Below are positions 8,085-18,382 of a stretch of DNA of 64,000 nt, in pieces; position 1 is the first letter of the stretch; every line of letters starts with the position of its first letter. Source of the DNA: Phytopseudomonas daroniae (lineage in GTDB: Bacteria; Pseudomonadota; Gammaproteobacteria; Pseudomonadales; Pseudomonadaceae); assembly GCF_004327285.1 (NCBI RefSeq), contig NZ_QJUI01000001.1:62001-126000 (forward strand). Direction: 5' to 3'. A program made the position numbers and the translations under genes. Below the pieces are notes generated by a model, which was given only the letters and a program-made list of their open reading frames with translations, was not told the origin of the DNA and ran no database searches.

Positions 8085-9350
8085 ATGCAACGTCGCAGCC
8101 TGATCAAGGCCTTCACCCTCTCCGCATCCATCGCCGCCATGGGCCTGAGCTGGAGCATCCAGGCAGCCGAGACCATCAAGGTCGGCATCCTGCACTCGCT
8201 GTCCGGCACCATGGCCATTTCAGAAACATCGCTCAAAGACATGGCGCTGATGACCATCGACGAGATCAACGCCAAGGGCGGGGTGCTCGGCAAGCAGCTC
8301 GAGCCGGTGGTGGTCGACCCGGCCTCCAACTGGCCGCTGTTCGCCGAGCGTGGCCGCCAGTTGCTGACCCAGGACAAGGTCGCGGTGACCTTCGGCTGCT
8401 GGACCTCGGTATCGCGTAAATCGGTACTGCCGGTCTACGAGGAACTCAACGGCCTGCTGTTCTACCCGGTGCAGTACGAGGGCGAGGAAATGTCGCCGAA
8501 CGTGTTCTACACCGGCGCCGCGCCGAACCAGCAGGCGATCCCGGCGGTGGAATACCTGCTCAGCGAAGACGGCGGCGCCGCCAAGCGCTTCTTCCTGCTT
8601 GGCACCGACTACGTCTACCCGCGCACCACCAACAAGATCCTGCGCGCCTTCCTGCACAGCAAGGGCGTTCAGGACAAGGACATCGAAGAGGTCTACACGC
8701 CGTTCGGCCACAGCGATTACCAGACCATCGTCGCCAACATCAAGAAGTTCTCCGCAGGCGGCAAGACCGCGGTGGTCTCCACCGTCAACGGTGACTCCAA
8801 CGTGCCGTTCTACAAGGAACTGGCCAACCAGGGCATCGAAGCCACCGACGTACCGGTGGTGGCCTTCTCGGTAGGCGAAGAAGAACTGCGCGGCATCGAC
8901 ACCAAGCCGCTGGTCGGTCACCTGGCCGCGTGGAACTATTTCCAGTCGGTGGAGAATCCGGTCAACGAGCAGTTCGTCGCCAACTGGAAAGCCTACGCCA
9001 AGGCCAAGAAGCTGCCGAACGCCGATACCGTGGTCACCAACGACCCGATGGAAGCCACCTACGTGGGCCTGCACATGTGGGCCCAGGCGGTCGAAAAGGC
9101 CGGCACCACCGACGTCGACAAGGTGCGTGAGGCCATGGCCGGCCAGGAATTCGCCGCGCCGAGCGGTTTCACCCTGAAGATGGACGAGAAGAACCATCAC
9201 CTGCACAAGCCGGTGATGATCGGCGAAGTCCAGGACGACGGTCAGTTCGAAGTGGTCTGGGAAACCGACGGCCCGGTTCGCGCCCAGCCGTGGAGCCCGT
9301 ACATCGAAGGCAACGACAAGAAAGGCGACACCCCGGTGAAGTCGAACTGA
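8085..9350 (+). CDS. urtA: Urea ABC transporter, substrate-binding protein
   Basis: 421 residues. The N-terminus MQRRSLIKAFTLSASIAA is a basic signal peptide ending in a cleavage site near IQAAETIKVG; mature export is to the periplasm. The body is a Leu/Ile/Val-type type I periplasmic binding fold (HSLSGTMAISE, then FGCWTSVSRKSVLPVYEE and the FYPVQYEGEE stretch typical of UrtA). ATG 8085 has GGAG at 8073-8076. A TTG at 8061 in frame was rejected because the signal peptide begins at the ATG. First gene of urtABCDE. Confidence 0.93.
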   Translation: MQRRSLIKAFTLSASIAAMGLSWSIQAAETIKVGILHSLSGTMAISETSLKDMALMTIDEINAKGGVLGKQLEPVVVDPASNWPLFAERGRQLLTQDKVAVTFGCWTSVSRKSVLPVYEELNGLLFYPVQYEGEEMSPNVFYTGAAPNQQAIPAVEYLLSEDGGAAKRFFLLGTDYVYPRTTNKILRAFLHSKGVQDKDIEEVYTPFGHSDYQTIVANIKKFSAGGKTAVVSTVNGDSNVPFYKELANQGIEATDVPVVAFSVGEEELRGIDTKPLVGHLAAWNYFQSVENPVNEQFVANWKAYAKAKKLPNADTVVTNDPMEATYVGLHMWAQAVEKAGTTDVDKVREAMAGQEFAAPSGFTLKMDEKNHHLHKPVMIGEVQDDGQFEVVWETDGPVRAQPWSPYIEGNDKKGDTPVKSN

Positions 9351-9369
9351 TCCACAGCGCTACCTATCG

Positions 9370-9448
9370 GTAGGAGCCCGCTTGCGGGCGATCGATCTTC
9401 AGAGCAACTCGCTATTGAAGACTGATCGCCGGCAAGCCAGCTCCTACA
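9370..9448. repeat. REP pair between urtA and urtB
   Basis: TAGGAGCCCGCTTGCGGGCGATC on one side and GATCGCCGGCAAGCCAGCTCCTA on the other form the head-to-head pair of a Pseudomonas REP (repetitive extragenic palindrome). It fills most of the 134-base urtA-urtB gap. Paired REPs at such sites can stabilise the upstream message; here that would favour more binding protein than permease. Confidence 0.75.
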
Positions 9449-9484
9449 GTTCCCCGGTTCTGCCGGGCAACCTAGGACATCCCC

Positions 9485-11056
9485 ATGCACAACACCTTTG
9501 TCCGACTCTTTCTCAGCCTGCTGCTCCTGCTGCCGTTCGCCGCTCAGGCCGGCGACGCCAACGACTTCGTTGCCGCCAGCCCAGCGCAGCAAGCCAAACT
9601 GCTGGAAAGCTGGGCCGCCGCACCCGACCCGGCGCGTCAGCCACTGATCGACGCCCTGCAGCAGGGCCGCGTGACCGCGGATAGCGACAAGACCGCCTTT
9701 ATCGAAACCGAGGACGGTTACCAAGCCGCCGAAGGCGAAGCAACGCCAACCGACACTCCGCGCAAATTGCGCCTGAACAATCGCCTGCGTGGCCTGGTCG
9801 CCAACGCCCAGGCCAGCCACCAGTTGCTTGCCGAAGAGCCGGCGCTGCGCCTGAGCGCCGCGCGGCAACTGCAGAGGAGCGCTCAGCCAGCACAACTGCC
9901 GCTGCTGTCCCAGGTGCTCGCCGCCGAAGAGGAAAGCAGCGTACACGACGCCCTGACCCTGGCCCTGGCCAACCTGCAACTGGTCGACCCCAACCCGGCG
10001 GTACGCCTGGCTGCCGTGCGCCTGCTCGGTGAAACCGGCGAGCCGCTGGCGCGTACCCGCCTGGAGAACCTGCTGGAGCCCGGCGTGGAGAGTGACGCTG
10101 GGGTGCGCACCGCTGCGGAAACCAGCCTGGCCCAGGTCAAGCGCAAGCTGCTGGTCGGCGAACTGCTCGGCCAGGCCTTCAGCGGCATGAGCCTGGGCTC
10201 GATCCTGCTGCTCGCCGCCCTGGGGCTGGCCATCACCTTCGGCCTGCTCGGGGTGATCAACATGGCCCACGGCGAGATGCTGATGCTCGGCGCCTACTCC
10301 ACCTACATGGTGCAGATCCTGTTCCAGCGCTTCGCCCCCGAGGCCCTGGCGCTGTACCCGCTGGTGGCGCTGCCGGTGGCGTTCTTCGTCACCGCCGCCA
10401 TCGGCATGGCGCTGGAGCGCACGGTGATCCGCCACCTCTACGGCCGCCCGCTGGAAACCCTGCTGGCCACCTGGGGCATCAGCCTGATCCTGATCCAGCT
10501 GGTGCGCGTGCTGTTCGGTGCGCAGAACGTCGAGGTGGCCAACCCCTACTGGCTGTCCGGCGGCATCCAGGTGCTGCCCAACCTGGTGCTGCCGTACAAC
10601 CGTATCGTCATCATCGGCTTCGCCCTGTTCGTCGTCGTGCTCACCTGGCTGCTGCTGAACAAGACCCGCCTCGGCCTGAACGTGCGCGCCGTCACCCAGA
10701 ACCGCAATATGGCCGCCTGCTGCGGCGTGCCCACCGGCCGCGTGGACATGCTGGCCTTCGGCCTCGGCTCGGGCATCGCCGGCCTCGGCGGCGTGGCCCT
10801 CAGCCAGATCGGCAACGTCGGCCCCGACCTGGGCCAGAGCTACATCATCGATTCGTTCCTGGTGGTGGTGCTCGGCGGCGTCGGCCAACTGGCCGGCAGC
10901 GTGATGGCGGCCTTCGGCTTAGGGCTAGCCAACAAGATCCTCGAACCGCAGATCGGCGCCGTACTGGGCAAGATCCTCATCCTCGCGTTGATCATTCTGT
11001 TCATCCAGAAGCGTCCGCAAGGCTTGTTCGCCCTGAAAGGGAGGGTGATCGATTGA
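9485..11056 (+). CDS. urtB: Urea ABC transporter, permease UrtB
   Basis: 523 residues. A signal-like N-terminus (residues 1-22, rich in Leu) precedes a long periplasmic HEAT-like region (about 25-225, alpha-helical, many short LAxxQL turns). The membrane-embedded branched-chain permease domain follows (about 225-520) with the helices LLGVINMAHGEMLMLGAY and GLGSGIAGLGGVALSQIG. UrtB proteins carry this N-terminal extension, unlike LivH. It forms the transmembrane channel with UrtC. It sits between two repeat-filled gaps in the operon. Confidence 0.92.
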   Translation: MHNTFVRLFLSLLLLLPFAAQAGDANDFVAASPAQQAKLLESWAAAPDPARQPLIDALQQGRVTADSDKTAFIETEDGYQAAEGEATPTDTPRKLRLNNRLRGLVANAQASHQLLAEEPALRLSAARQLQRSAQPAQLPLLSQVLAAEEESSVHDALTLALANLQLVDPNPAVRLAAVRLLGETGEPLARTRLENLLEPGVESDAGVRTAAETSLAQVKRKLLVGELLGQAFSGMSLGSILLLAALGLAITFGLLGVINMAHGEMLMLGAYSTYMVQILFQRFAPEALALYPLVALPVAFFVTAAIGMALERTVIRHLYGRPLETLLATWGISLILIQLVRVLFGAQNVEVANPYWLSGGIQVLPNLVLPYNRIVIIGFALFVVVLTWLLLNKTRLGLNVRAVTQNRNMAACCGVPTGRVDMLAFGLGSGIAGLGGVALSQIGNVGPDLGQSYIIDSFLVVVLGGVGQLAGSVMAAFGLGLANKILEPQIGAVLGKILILALIILFIQKRPQGLFALKGRVID

Positions 11057-11079
11057 ACCGGATCCTCGACCGCAACACC

Positions 11080-11152
11080 GTGGGAGCTGGCCAAGCCAGC
11101 GACTGCATCACCACCATCGTTCGCGCGCATGGCGCGCTCCCACAGGTCGGCT
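11080..11152. repeat. REP-like inverted pair between urtB and urtC
   Basis: GTGGGAGCTGGCCAAGCCAGCG and GCGCGCATGGCGCGCTCCCAC are arranged head to head with GTGGGAGC/GCTCCCAC ends, a common Pseudomonas REP format. It occupies most of the 112-base gap before urtC. Confidence 0.65.
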
Positions 11153-11168
11153 TACAGGGGATTCACCG

Positions 11169-12253
11169 ATGAACGCCGCCAACCAAACGCTGCTGGCCCG
11201 CGCCAGCCATAAGCTCGGCCCGCAGGTCTGCATCGTCATCGGCCTGCTGGTGCTCGCCGTGCTGATCGCCATGCCGCTGCTGCACCTGCTGCCCGGCGAC
11301 CACGCCCTGCACGTTTCGGCTTACACGCTGACCCTGGTCGGCAAGATCCTCTGCTACTGCATCGTCGCCCTGGCGCTCGATCTGGTCTGGGGTTACGCCG
11401 GCCTGCTGTCTCTCGGCCACGGGCTGTTCTTCGCCCTCGGCGGCTATGCCATGGGCATGTACCTGATGCGCGAAGCCGCCGGCGACGGCCTGCCAGCGTT
11501 CATGAGCTTCCTCGCCTGGACGGAGCTGCCCTGGTACTGGTACGGCACCGACAATTTCCTCTGGGCCATGTGCCTGGTGGTGCTGGCGCCAGGGCTGCTG
11601 GCATTGGTGTTCGGCTTCTTCGCCTTCCGCTCGCGGATCAAGGGCGTGTATTTCTCGATCATGACTCAGGCACTGACCTTCGCCGGCATGCTGCTGTTCT
11701 TCCGCAACGAGACCGGCTTCGGCGGCAACAACGGCTTCACCAACTTCCGCAGCATCCTCGGTTTCGAGATCACCGCGGCGAGCACCCGCGCCACCCTGTT
11801 CCTGGCCACCGTGGTGCTGTTGGTAGGCAGCCTGTACCTGGGTTGGCGCCTGGCGCGCAGCAAGTTCGGCCGGGTGCTGACCGCCCTGCGCGACGCCGAG
11901 AACCGACTGATGTTCTGCGGCTACGATCCGCGCGGCTACAAGCTGTTCATCTGGGTGCTTTCGGCAGTGCTCTGCGGCCTGGCCGGTGCGCTGTACGTGC
12001 CTCAGGTCGGCATCATCAACCCCAGCGAGATGGCGCCGACCCAATCCATCGAGGCCGCCGTGTGGGTGGCGCTCGGTGGGCGCGGCACACTGATCGGCCC
12101 GCTGCTCGGTGCCGGTCTGGTCAACGGCATGAAGAGCTGGTTCACCGTGGCCTTCCCCGAGTATTGGCTGTTCGCCCTCGGCGCGCTGTTCATCGTGGTC
12201 ACCCTGTTCCTGCCCAAGGGCGTAATCGGCCTCATCAAGCGAGGGGATAAATC

Positions 12254-12257
<4 letters not shown>
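11169..12257 (+). CDS. urtC: Urea ABC transporter, permease UrtC
   Basis: 362 residues with about ten hydrophobic segments of the LivM-type permease. Recognisable parts are WGYAGLLSLGHGLFFALGGYAMGMYL (about residues 76-101), FFAFRSRIKGVYFSIMTQAL, and the cytoplasmic coupling loop ALRDAENRLMFCGYDPRGYKL. It pairs with UrtB in the inner membrane. Its last four bases (ATGA) overlap the start of urtD, so the two are translationally coupled. Confidence 0.93.
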
Positions 12258-13093
<836 letters not shown>

Positions 13094-13111
13094 CGCGCCA
13101 GCTGGAAAATT

Positions 13112-13198
13112 GTAGGGTGGATGACGCTTTTTTCATCCACCAGGAATCCACACGGTGGATGGATAACGCGTCAGCTACGCGCCCCGCTCCACCCTACG
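13112..13198. repeat. TAGGGTGGA-type palindromic repeat, copy between urtD and urtE
   Basis: Starts TGTAGGGTGGATGACGCT, ends CCGCTCCACCCTACG, with an internal second pair (TTCATCCACC and GGTGGATGGA). It fills the 144-base gap between urtD and urtE, interrupting an operon that elsewhere in the cluster is tightly spaced. Confidence 0.75.
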
Positions 13199-13237
13199 CC
13201 CTTGCCGCTTTAGGCTTGCGGCTCAGAGGGGTAAGTC

Positions 13238-13936
13238 ATGCTCCAAGTCGAAAAGTTGCATCAGTACTACGGCGGCAGCCATATCCTGCGCGGCCTGTCG
13301 TTCGAGGCCAGGGTGGGTGAAGTCACCTGCCTGCTCGGGCGCAACGGCGTAGGCAAGACCACCCTGCTCAAATGCCTGATGGGCCTGCTTCCATCCAAGG
13401 AAGGCCAAGTCAGTTGGGAAGGCAAACCGATCACCGGCTTCAAGCCGCACCAGCGGGTACACGCCGGCATCGCCTACGTGCCCCAGGGCCGCGAGATCTT
13501 CGGCCGCCTTACGGTGGAGGAAAATCTGCTGATGGGCCTGTCGCGCTTCCCCGCCAGCCAGGCCAAGGAAGTGCCGGCCTTCATCTACGAGCTGTTCCCG
13601 GTGCTGCTGGAGATGAAACACCGCCGCGGTGGCGACCTCTCCGGCGGCCAGCAGCAACAGCTGGCCATCGGCCGCGCCCTGGCCAGCCAGCCACGCCTGC
13701 TGATCCTCGACGAACCCACCGAAGGCATCCAGCCTTCGGTGATCAAGGAAATCGGCGTGGTGATCAAGAAGCTCGCCGCCCGTGGCGATATGGCCATCCT
13801 GCTGGTCGAGCAATTCTACGACTTCGCCGCCGAGCTGGCCGACCAGTACCTGGTGATGAGCCGCGGCGAGATCGTCCAGCAGGGCCGTGGCGAGACCATG
13901 GAGGCGGATGGCGTGCGCGGGTTGGTGGCGATCTAA
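13238..13936 (+). CDS. urtE: Urea ABC transporter, ATPase UrtE
   Basis: 232 residues. Walker A GRNGVGKTT at residues 34-42, signature LSGGQQQQLAIGRAL near residue 135, Walker B LLILDEPTEGIQPSV, and LLVEQFYDFAAEL with the switch residue changed to Gln as is usual in LivF/UrtE proteins. It is the last gene of urtABCDE. In P. aeruginosa, from memory, urt is followed by urease genes; here it is followed by repeats and an unrelated aldolase. Confidence 0.93.
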   Translation: MLQVEKLHQYYGGSHILRGLSFEARVGEVTCLLGRNGVGKTTLLKCLMGLLPSKEGQVSWEGKPITGFKPHQRVHAGIAYVPQGREIFGRLTVEENLLMGLSRFPASQAKEVPAFIYELFPVLLEMKHRRGGDLSGGQQQQLAIGRALASQPRLLILDEPTEGIQPSVIKEIGVVIKKLAARGDMAILLVEQFYDFAAELADQYLVMSRGEIVQQGRGETMEADGVRGLVAI

Positions 13937-13942
13937 GCCCCG

Positions 13943-14043
13943 CCATCATGTCGGCGTAAAGGCGAAAGAAGCCGGTCGGTGACCCGCGTTGAACCATGGA
14001 TCACGGCCTTCGGCCCCGGATTACGCCTGCGGCTAATCCAGGC
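13943..14043. repeat. Intergenic palindromic repeat after urtE (GGATTACGCC...GGCTAATCC type)
   Basis: Contains GGATTACGCC TGCGGCTAATCCAGGCTACG, a stem seen in variant form at 60538-60621 and, in part, at 40194-40260. It lies in the 259-base gap between the convergent urtE and aldolase genes and could fold as a bidirectional 3'-end structure. Confidence 0.5.
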
Positions 14044-14078
14044 TACGTTCTACGGTCTTAAAGGCGCAAACGGCCGTT

Positions 14079-14170
14079 CGTAGGGTGGACGACGCTTCAC
14101 CTACGCGGCCCGACCCGTCCACCGCTCTGCAATCGCGATGGTGGATGAAAAGAGCGTCATCCACCCTACG
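14079..14170. repeat. TAGGGTGGA-type palindromic repeat, copy between urtE and aldolase
   Basis: CGTAGGGTGGACGACGCTTC at the left and GAGCGTCATCCACCCTACG at the right, with GGTGGATGAAAAGAG inside. It lies 26 bases from the stop of the convergent aldolase gene, so both flanking genes may end in this structure. Confidence 0.75.
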
Positions 14171-14195
14171 TCTGCTTGCGCCTTACAGCAGCCCT

Positions 14196-14987
14196 TCAAT
14201 CGGTGAAATCCGGCTCCAGCCGGGCGATCTGGCGCTTGATGCTTTGCAGATGCAGATGGGCGCTCTCGGCATTGCCTTCGAGCATGATCCGACAGGCCTT
14301 GCGCGCCTGTTCATGGGGCACGGCTTTCAGGGGCCGGCCGCTGGCCATGGCCTTGAGCTGCACCTCGGCGGCACGCTCCAGGTAGTAGAGATCGTCCCAG
14401 GCTTCGGCGATGGAGGCACCCAGCACCAGCGGGCCGTGATTCTTCAGCATCAGCACATCCGCCTCGCCCACCGCGCTGGCAATACGCTCGCCCTCGGCAT
14501 TGTTCAGTGCCAGGCCGTTGTAATGCTCGTCCACCCGCATGCGGTCATAGAATTTCAGAGCCGTCTGCCCCGCCCAGATAAACGGGTCGCCTTCGAGCAT
14601 GCACAGCGCCGTGGCGTTGGGCATATGGGTGTGGAACGCCGCCTTGGCCCGCGGGTGCAGGCGATGCAGCTGCGCGTGGATGAAGAACGCCGTGGCTTCC
14701 GGTGTGCCCTCCCCGGCCACCACACGGCCGTGGAAATCGCAGATCAGCAGCGACGAGGCGGTCACCTCGGCGAAGGCCAGGCCATAGGGATTGACCAGGA
14801 ACAGGTCGTCATGGCCGGGCACCACGAAGGAAAAGTGATTGCAGATCCCCTCGCCCATACCGAGCCGCGCGGCCATACGAAAACAGGCCGCCAGGTCGAT
14901 ACGCGCCTGACGGATCGCCGGGCTGTCCAGGCTGTCGGCGAGACGCCGGTCAAGTGGCGTGGCGTTGACCTCGAATGCATGTGCCAT
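14196..14987 (-). CDS. Class II aldolase/adducin family protein
   Basis: 263 residues from ATG 14987, which has GGAG at 14996-14999. The family is metal-dependent: the zinc histidines are in HTHMPNATAL and a third is in LKNHGPLVLG, both present. Members cleave or decarboxylate sugar or hydroxy-acid phosphates, but this subgroup (ACFRMAARLGMGEGICNHFSF at the N-terminus) has few characterised relatives and the substrate is unknown. It is transcribed towards urtE and divergently from the aminotransferase gene, with about 210 bases between their starts. Confidence 0.85.
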   Translation of the reverse strand: MAHAFEVNATPLDRRLADSLDSPAIRQARIDLAACFRMAARLGMGEGICNHFSFVVPGHDDLFLVNPYGLAFAEVTASSLLICDFHGRVVAGEGTPEATAFFIHAQLHRLHPRAKAAFHTHMPNATALCMLEGDPFIWAGQTALKFYDRMRVDEHYNGLALNNAEGERIASAVGEADVLMLKNHGPLVLGASIAEAWDDLYYLERAAEVQLKAMASGRPLKAVPHEQARKACRIMLEGNAESAHLHLQSIKRQIARLEPDFTD

Positions 14988-15102
14988 GGTGGTGATCTCC
15001 AAGTACGTAGATCACATCACCCTAGCAAGTTGCCCCAACGGCGCCAGGGACAGTTACCGGCGGTCGACGGGCCAGATAGCTGACTCAGCGACTCCAGGCA
15101 TC

Positions 15103-15117
15103 TGGCACTACGGAAGC
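15103..15117 (+). promoter_or_regulatory. Possible sigma-54 promoter upstream of the aminotransferase
   Basis: TGGCACTACGGAAGC has a perfect -24 element and correctly spaced GC at -12, but the -12 box reads AAGC rather than TTGC. It lies 84 bases upstream of the ATG at 15201. Weaker than the sites at 1620 and 18332. Confidence 0.35.
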
Positions 15118-15200
15118 ACATCGCTTTATTCCTATGGTGAGTGACCTGTCATACCACGCCGACCGCACGGCCGGCCCCACTTCGCACTCACGAGGTCGCC

Positions 15201-16526
15201 ATGAGCAGCCCAACGCAGATCAGCAACGACTATGTCCACGCCCTGGATCGCCAGTACGTTTTCCACTCCTGGTCGACCCAGGGCGCGCTCAACCCGCTGG
15301 TGATCGCCGGTGGCGCCGGGTGCACCTTGTGGGACTACGATGGGCGCGAGTACCTGGACTTCAGCAGCCAGTTGGTCAACACCAATATCGGCCACCAGCA
15401 TCCCCGGGTGATTGCCGCGATCAAGGCCCAGGCCGAGCAGTTGGTGACCATCGCCCCGGCTACCGCCAACCTGATGCGCGGCGAGGCGGCCAAGCGCATC
15501 CTTTCCCACGCACCGGCCAACTTCAGCAAGGTGTTCTTCACCAACGCCGGTGCCGACGCCAACGAAAACGCCATGCGCATGGCGCGTACCTACAGCGGTC
15601 GCGACAAGATCCTCTCGGCCTATCGCTCCTACCACGGCAGCACCGGCTCGGCGATCGTCGCCACCGGCGATCCGCGCCGGGTGCCCAACGAATTCGCCCG
15701 CGGCCATGTGCATTTCTTCAATCCGTACCTGTTTCGCAGCGAATTCAATGCAACCAGCGAGGAAGAGGAATGTGCCCGCGCGCTGCAGCACCTGCGCCGA
15801 GTCATCGAATGCGAAGGCCCGGCCTCGATCGCCGCGATTCTGCTGGAAACCATTCCCGGTACCGCCGGCATTCTGGTGCCGCCGAAAGGCTACATGCAGG
15901 GCGTACGCGCCCTGGCCGACGAGTTCGGCATTCTGGTGATTCTCGATGAAGTGATGGCCGGTTTCGGCCGCACCGGCAGCTGGCTGGCACTGGACAACTT
16001 CGAGGTGGTGCCGGATCTGATCACCTTCGCCAAGGGCGTCAATTCCGGCTATGTACCGGCTGGCGGGGTGATGATCTCCCAGCCCATCGCCGAGTACTTC
16101 GACAGCCACTTCTTCCCCGGCGGCCTGACCTACTCCGGTCACCCCCTGGCCATGGCGGCGATCGTCGCCACCCTCGACACCATGGCCGAGGAAGGCATGG
16201 TCGACAACGCCCGGCAGATAGGCCAGGAACTGCTCGGCCCGGGCCTCAAGGCACTTGCCGGCAAATACCCGCTGATCGGCGAGGCACGCGGCATCGGCCT
16301 GTTCCAGGCGCTGGAATTCGTCGCCGACCCGGTGAAGAAAACGCCACTGGCGGCGCCAATCATGGCGCAGATGAAGGCCGCGCTGCTGGATCGCGGGCTG
16401 CTGGCCTTCGTGGTGGAAAACCGCATCCACGTGGTGCCGCCGTGCATGGTCAACGCGGCCCAGGTGCAGCAGGCCCTGGCGATCTTCGACGAAGTGATCG
16501 GCGAGTTCAGCGCCAAGTACCTGTAA
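15201..16526 (+). CDS. Class III aminotransferase, taurine-pyruvate type
   Basis: 441 residues from ATG 15201, preceded by CGAGG. A 15141 start would add 20 residues without the family's usual N-terminus. It is a fold-type I PLP enzyme: the PLP lysine is K278 in TFAKGVNSG. The cofactor aspartate lies in LVILDEVMAGFGRTG and the substrate-side stretch is FTNAGADANENAMRMA. The N-terminal HSWSTQGALNPLVI and the ADANENA stretch resemble taurine-pyruvate aminotransferase (Tpa), which makes sulfoacetaldehyde and alanine. It could also act on other omega-amino acids. Neighbours (MocR regulator, amino acid ABC transporter, IsfD-type reductase, TauE-family exporter) fit amine nitrogen scavenging. Confidence 0.8.
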   Translation: MSSPTQISNDYVHALDRQYVFHSWSTQGALNPLVIAGGAGCTLWDYDGREYLDFSSQLVNTNIGHQHPRVIAAIKAQAEQLVTIAPATANLMRGEAAKRILSHAPANFSKVFFTNAGADANENAMRMARTYSGRDKILSAYRSYHGSTGSAIVATGDPRRVPNEFARGHVHFFNPYLFRSEFNATSEEEECARALQHLRRVIECEGPASIAAILLETIPGTAGILVPPKGYMQGVRALADEFGILVILDEVMAGFGRTGSWLALDNFEVVPDLITFAKGVNSGYVPAGGVMISQPIAEYFDSHFFPGGLTYSGHPLAMAAIVATLDTMAEEGMVDNARQIGQELLGPGLKALAGKYPLIGEARGIGLFQALEFVADPVKKTPLAAPIMAQMKAALLDRGLLAFVVENRIHVVPPCMVNAAQVQQALAIFDEVIGEFSAKYL

Positions 16527-16580
16527 CAGACGAAAACCGGATGGGCCGGACTGCGCAGCTTAGGCGCCGAGCACAGATCC

Positions 16581-16652
16581 CGTAGGGTGGGTTAGCGGCG
16601 CAGGGCTCTGTAAGCCCTGGCAACACGGTGATGGAGCGCCGCGTAACCCACG
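16581..16652. repeat. Variant TAGGGTGGG repeat between convergent genes
   Basis: CGTAGGGTGGGTTAGCGGCGC pairs with GCGCCGCGTAACCCACG. An inner stem CAGGGCTCTGTAAGCCCTG lies between. It is in the 177-base gap between the convergent aminotransferase and regulator genes and is a variant of the repeat at 1362. Confidence 0.65.
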
Positions 16653-16703
16653 AGCGATATCCGTGGCGGTGCAGATCGTGGGTTATCACAGATTGCAGCG
16701 GCA

Positions 16704-18191
16704 TCACTGCTCCTGCAGCACCTCATTGAGGATACGGATGCCCGGCTCGATCAGCGGCACGTCGATGGCGTGAAAGCCCATTCGGAAATAGCGCTGCGGC
16801 GGCTCTTCGTTGAAGAAGAACTGCGCGCCCGGCTCGATCAGCACACTCTGCTGAGCGGCTGCCCAGGCCAGCCTCTGGCTGTCGACGCCTGCTGGCGCGC
16901 TGAGCCAGAAGGCGCCTGCACCAGCGCTGCTGACATGCCGACAGCCATCCAGAATGCTATCCAGCGCGCCATGCAGCGCCTCGCGACGGCGCCCGTACTC
17001 CTCGCGAAAACGCCGCAGGTGCGCATCGTAATGCCCCTGGGCAAGAAACTGGGCGAGCATGCGCTGATTGTTCAGCGGCGGATGGCGATACATCAGCCGG
17101 CGCAAGGCACGCAATTCCTCCACCAGCTCGGCATCGGCGACCAGATAGCCCAGCCGCAACCCCGGTGAAAACGCCTTGGACAGGCTACTCATGTACACCA
17201 CCCGACCGCTGCTGTCGCTGGCCTTGAGAGCCGGCTGCGCGTGGCTGTCGAAATTCAGCTCGGCGTCGTAGTCATCCTCGATGACGATCTGATCGTGCTG
17301 GCGGATCTGCTGCAGCAACTGGCTGCGCCGCGCTGCGCTCATGCTCACGCCGGTGGGCACTTGGTGGCCAGGCGTGACATAGAGATATTCGCAGTCGTTG
17401 AGGCGCTCGTCGACGCGCATGCCCTGCTCGTCGACATCCTGTAAATGGATGTCCGCACCCTGCAGGTCGAAAACGTTCCAGGCATCACCGAATCCCGGAT
17501 TTTCCAGCGCCACGCGGGTGCCCTTGCTCATCAGCAGGGTCGCCAGCAGGTAGAGAGCGTTCTGCGAACCGAGGGTGATGAGGATTTCATCGGCGCCAGC
17601 CCAGATGCCGCGCTTGGGCAGTACCCGGGTACGCAGTTGCTCGATCAGCATGGCGTCGTCCTGGTCGTGGCTGTCACGCAGCCACTCCGGGTTGCGCTCG
17701 TTGCGCATGCTGCTACGCGACACCTCGCGCCAGCGCTCCAGGGGAAACAGGTCGGCAATCGGCTGGCCGTAAATGAAGGGGTAGGTGAAACGCCGCCAGT
17801 TGCTAGGGCGCAGCACGCCATGCCTCAAACTCGGCTGCATCTTGAAGCGACCGCTCCATCCTGGTGCGCCGACGGCGTGCGGATTGGCATCGCTATGGGC
17901 CGGCGCCAGACGTGCCAGGGCGACTTCGCGCTGGCTGCCGCAGTAGTCAGGGTGCAGGTAATAGCCGCTGCGCGGTCGGCTGACCAGATAGCCGTTGTCG
18001 AGCAGGCTTTCGTAGACCAGCGCCACGGTGTTGCGGGAAATCGACAGTTGCTGGGACAGACGTCGGCAGGACGGCAAGGCCTCGTCCTGGGGGAAGCCGC
18101 CCGCGAGGATGGCGGACACCAGTGACTCACGCAGCTGCTCCTGCAATCCGCGCTGCTGGTCGAAATCCAGATGGAAGAAGTGGTCGATCAT
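16704..18191 (-). CDS. MocR/PdxR-type regulator (GntR helix plus aminotransferase domain)
   Basis: 495 residues from ATG 18191, which has GGAGCGGC upstream. The N-terminal winged helix (about 10-80) reads LPSCRRLSQQLSISRNTVALVYESL. A class I aminotransferase-like domain follows (about 110-490), with the PLP lysine in YMSSLSKAFSPGLRLGY and the aspartate in IVIEDDYDAELNF. MocR proteins sense an amino compound through PLP. TauR, which controls taurine genes in Rhodobacter, is of this type. It is divergent from the ABC transporter gene, with 191 bases between the starts, so it probably controls that transporter and perhaps the flanking aminotransferase. Confidence 0.88.
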   Translation of the reverse strand: MIDHFFHLDFDQQRGLQEQLRESLVSAILAGGFPQDEALPSCRRLSQQLSISRNTVALVYESLLDNGYLVSRPRSGYYLHPDYCGSQREVALARLAPAHSDANPHAVGAPGWSGRFKMQPSLRHGVLRPSNWRRFTYPFIYGQPIADLFPLERWREVSRSSMRNERNPEWLRDSHDQDDAMLIEQLRTRVLPKRGIWAGADEILITLGSQNALYLLATLLMSKGTRVALENPGFGDAWNVFDLQGADIHLQDVDEQGMRVDERLNDCEYLYVTPGHQVPTGVSMSAARRSQLLQQIRQHDQIVIEDDYDAELNFDSHAQPALKASDSSGRVVYMSSLSKAFSPGLRLGYLVADAELVEELRALRRLMYRHPPLNNQRMLAQFLAQGHYDAHLRRFREEYGRRREALHGALDSILDGCRHVSSAGAGAFWLSAPAGVDSQRLAWAAAQQSVLIEPGAQFFFNEEPPQRYFRMGFHAIDVPLIEPGIRILNEVLQEQ

Positions 18192-18331
18192 GGTCACTGC
18201 CGCTCCATGCGATGTGCTCACCACGAAGCAATTAGTGAGCCATGGCCCCCGTTCCAGGCTGGCCAGGCGAATGCGCCAAACTGCACCTATTGCCCGAGGC
18301 ATTGCGCTCTCTATGGTGAAAAACAGCCACC

Positions 18332-18347
18332 TGGCACGCCCATCGCA
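18332..18347 (+). promoter_or_regulatory. Sigma-54-like promoter for the amino acid ABC transporter
   Basis: TGGCACGCCCATCGCA has an exact -24 element (TGGCACG), correct spacing, and TCGCA at -12 (one mismatch from TTGCA). The predicted start near 18358 leaves a 25-base leader containing the SD GGAG at 18371-18374 and the ATG at 18383. This fits well. Confidence 0.6.
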
Positions 18348-18382
18348 AGCCAATCGATATGTCGACCTCTGGAGCGCTCACC

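Noticed and set aside
9242..10888. A long minus-strand frame opposite urtA/urtB rich in His, Gln and Ala
   Set aside because: Typical antisense composition of GC-rich genes; urtB explains the region.
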